The notes beneath the pieces were generated by a model. That model was not told the origin of the DNA and did no database searches. It saw nothing but the letters and a program-made list of their open reading frames with translations. A stretch of DNA of 16,081 nt from Acidobacteriota bacterium. Lineage in GTDB: Bacteria > Acidobacteriota > Terriglobia > UBA7540. Where the stretch lies: positions 1 through 16,081 of the forward strand of contig JAKAWO010000028.1 in assembly GCA_021827255.1 (NCBI GenBank), written 5' to 3'. Both the position numbers and the translations under genes were made by a program. The stretch's first letter is position 1. Each line of letters opens with the position of its first letter. Positions 15,332 to 16,081 of the stretch are shown here, one piece after another.

Positions 15332-16081
15332 ATGGCGCGATTACTGATCGTGGACGATGAAAAATCAATCTGCCAGCTGATGGAGATCGCGTTCCGCAAA
15401 ACCGGCCACGTGGTGGAGACAACTTCGAGCGGCCAGACGGCCAAGAAAAAAATTGAATCTCAGGTTTACGACATCATTATTTCGGATATTCGCATGCCGG
15501 ACCTGACGGGCATTGAACTGCTCGAGTACGCGCGGGGAACGCGCAATCCCGCGGCTTTCATTTTGATTACCGCCGTGCCCACGATGCCGACGGCCATTCA
15601 GGCGTTGAATCTGGGCGCTTACCGTTACGTGATCAAGACCGACAAGCTGGTGGAAGAGCTGAAGTTGGTGGTGGATCGTGCGCTGGAAGATCTCGCGGTT
15701 CGCGAGGAAAATATCCGGCTTCGCCGCGAACTCCTGCGTGTTTTCGCTCATGAAAATATCGTGGGCCGAGGTCAGAAAATCGCCGCCATCCTCGAAATGG
15801 TTCGGAGCGTCGGGCCGACTATCAGCACGGTGTTGATTACCGGGGAGAGTGGGACGGGCAAGGAATTGGTGGCCCGGGCCATCCATGAGGCAAGCCCGAG
15901 GCGCGAGAGAGCTTTTGTGTCCATCAACTGCGGAGCATTTCCGGAAACATTGCTCGAAAGCGAACTTTTCGGATACCTCAAAGGAGCCTTCACGGGCGCT
16001 GATACGAATAGAAAAGGAATCATCGAGTCGGCCAGTTGGGGAACGCTTTTTCTGGACGAAATTGGCGAGACCAGTCCGAGC
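15332..16081 (+). CDS. pilR: Sigma-54-dependent response regulator PilR, 3' end cut by window edge
   Basis: The first 250 codons of an NtrC-family activator, which should act with PilS to switch on sigma-54 promoters such as that of pilA. The receiver domain (1-120) has acidic residues Asp8/Asp9, phospho-acceptor Asp52 (SDIRMPD) and Thr80 (LITA). At the conserved Lys102 the usual following proline is replaced (VIKTDKL). The AAA+ domain begins with IVGRGQKI (143-150) and has Walker A GESGTGKE (171-178), the sigma-54-contacting GAFTGA loop (218-223) and Walker B LDEIGE (241-246). The remaining AAA+ and DNA-binding domain lie beyond the edge. It starts 53 bp after pilS with a weak ribosome site. 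The GAFTGA loop makes sigma-54 interaction very likely. Confidence 0.93.
   Translation, partial: MARLLIVDDEKSICQLMEIAFRKTGHVVETTSSGQTAKKKIESQVYDIIISDIRMPDLTGIELLEYARGTRNPAAFILITAVPTMPTAIQALNLGAYRYVIKTDKLVEELKLVVDRALEDLAVREENIRLRRELLRVFAHENIVGRGQKIAAILEMVRSVGPTISTVLITGESGTGKELVARAIHEASPRRERAFVSINCGAFPETLLESELFGYLKGAFTGADTNRKGIIESASWGTLFLDEIGETSPS

Noticed and set aside
1..16081. A novel defence, mobile or biosynthetic system
   Set aside because: Every long frame that makes sense belongs to a known family; no transposase, integrase, nuclease, toxin-antitoxin pair, CRISPR-like repeats or secondary-metabolite genes were seen.

Overview
The window is a GC-rich (about 60% by eye) bacterial chromosome segment carrying ordinary housekeeping and accessory genes. 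It contains no mobile element, CRISPR array, tRNA or rRNA that I can see. The gene order pilB-pilT-pilC-pilS-pilR, together with the overall gene content, points to an Acidobacteriota or deltaproteobacterial-type genome. I favour Acidobacteriota, but this is inference from gene order and style, not a search result.

Left part (1-5210). A urocanate hydratase gene (hutU) on the minus strand runs off the left edge. Diverging from it is a secreted or periplasmic TPR-like protein resembling the TRAP-transporter T-component family. On the same strand follow an AMP-forming long-chain acyl-CoA ligase and the thiazole synthase gene thiG, which stands without thiS, thiF or thiE in the window.

Middle part (5211-8613). 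On the minus strand a phosphoglucomutase/phosphomannomutase gene overlaps a small FtsB/DivIC-type divisome gene by an ATGA junction, so they are probably translationally coupled. A short divergent region with a plausible sigma-70 promoter for the mutase separates them from cutA, which starts with TTG behind a very strong Shine-Dalgarno sequence. A PLP-dependent cystathionine gamma-synthase/lyase gene converges on cutA. It is preceded by a leader with several inverted repeats, the best candidate for an undescribed RNA element in this window.

Right part (8614-16081). A 464-bp divergent intergenic region holds a near-consensus promoter (TTGACA, 17 bp, TAGGAT) that should drive the type IV pilus cluster: pilB (extension ATPase with a probable c-di-GMP-binding MshEN domain), pilT (retraction ATPase), pilC (inner-membrane platform), pilS (membrane histidine kinase) and pilR (sigma-54-dependent response regulator, cut by the right edge). 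PilB and PilT power pilus growth and retraction through PilC. PilS and PilR would be expected to control pilin expression, and pilA probably lies beyond the right edge.

I found no convincing new multi-gene system. The items most worth checking are the structured leader of the PLP-enzyme gene, the MshEN motif in PilB, the atypical PilR receiver domain, and the mutase-FtsB coupling.
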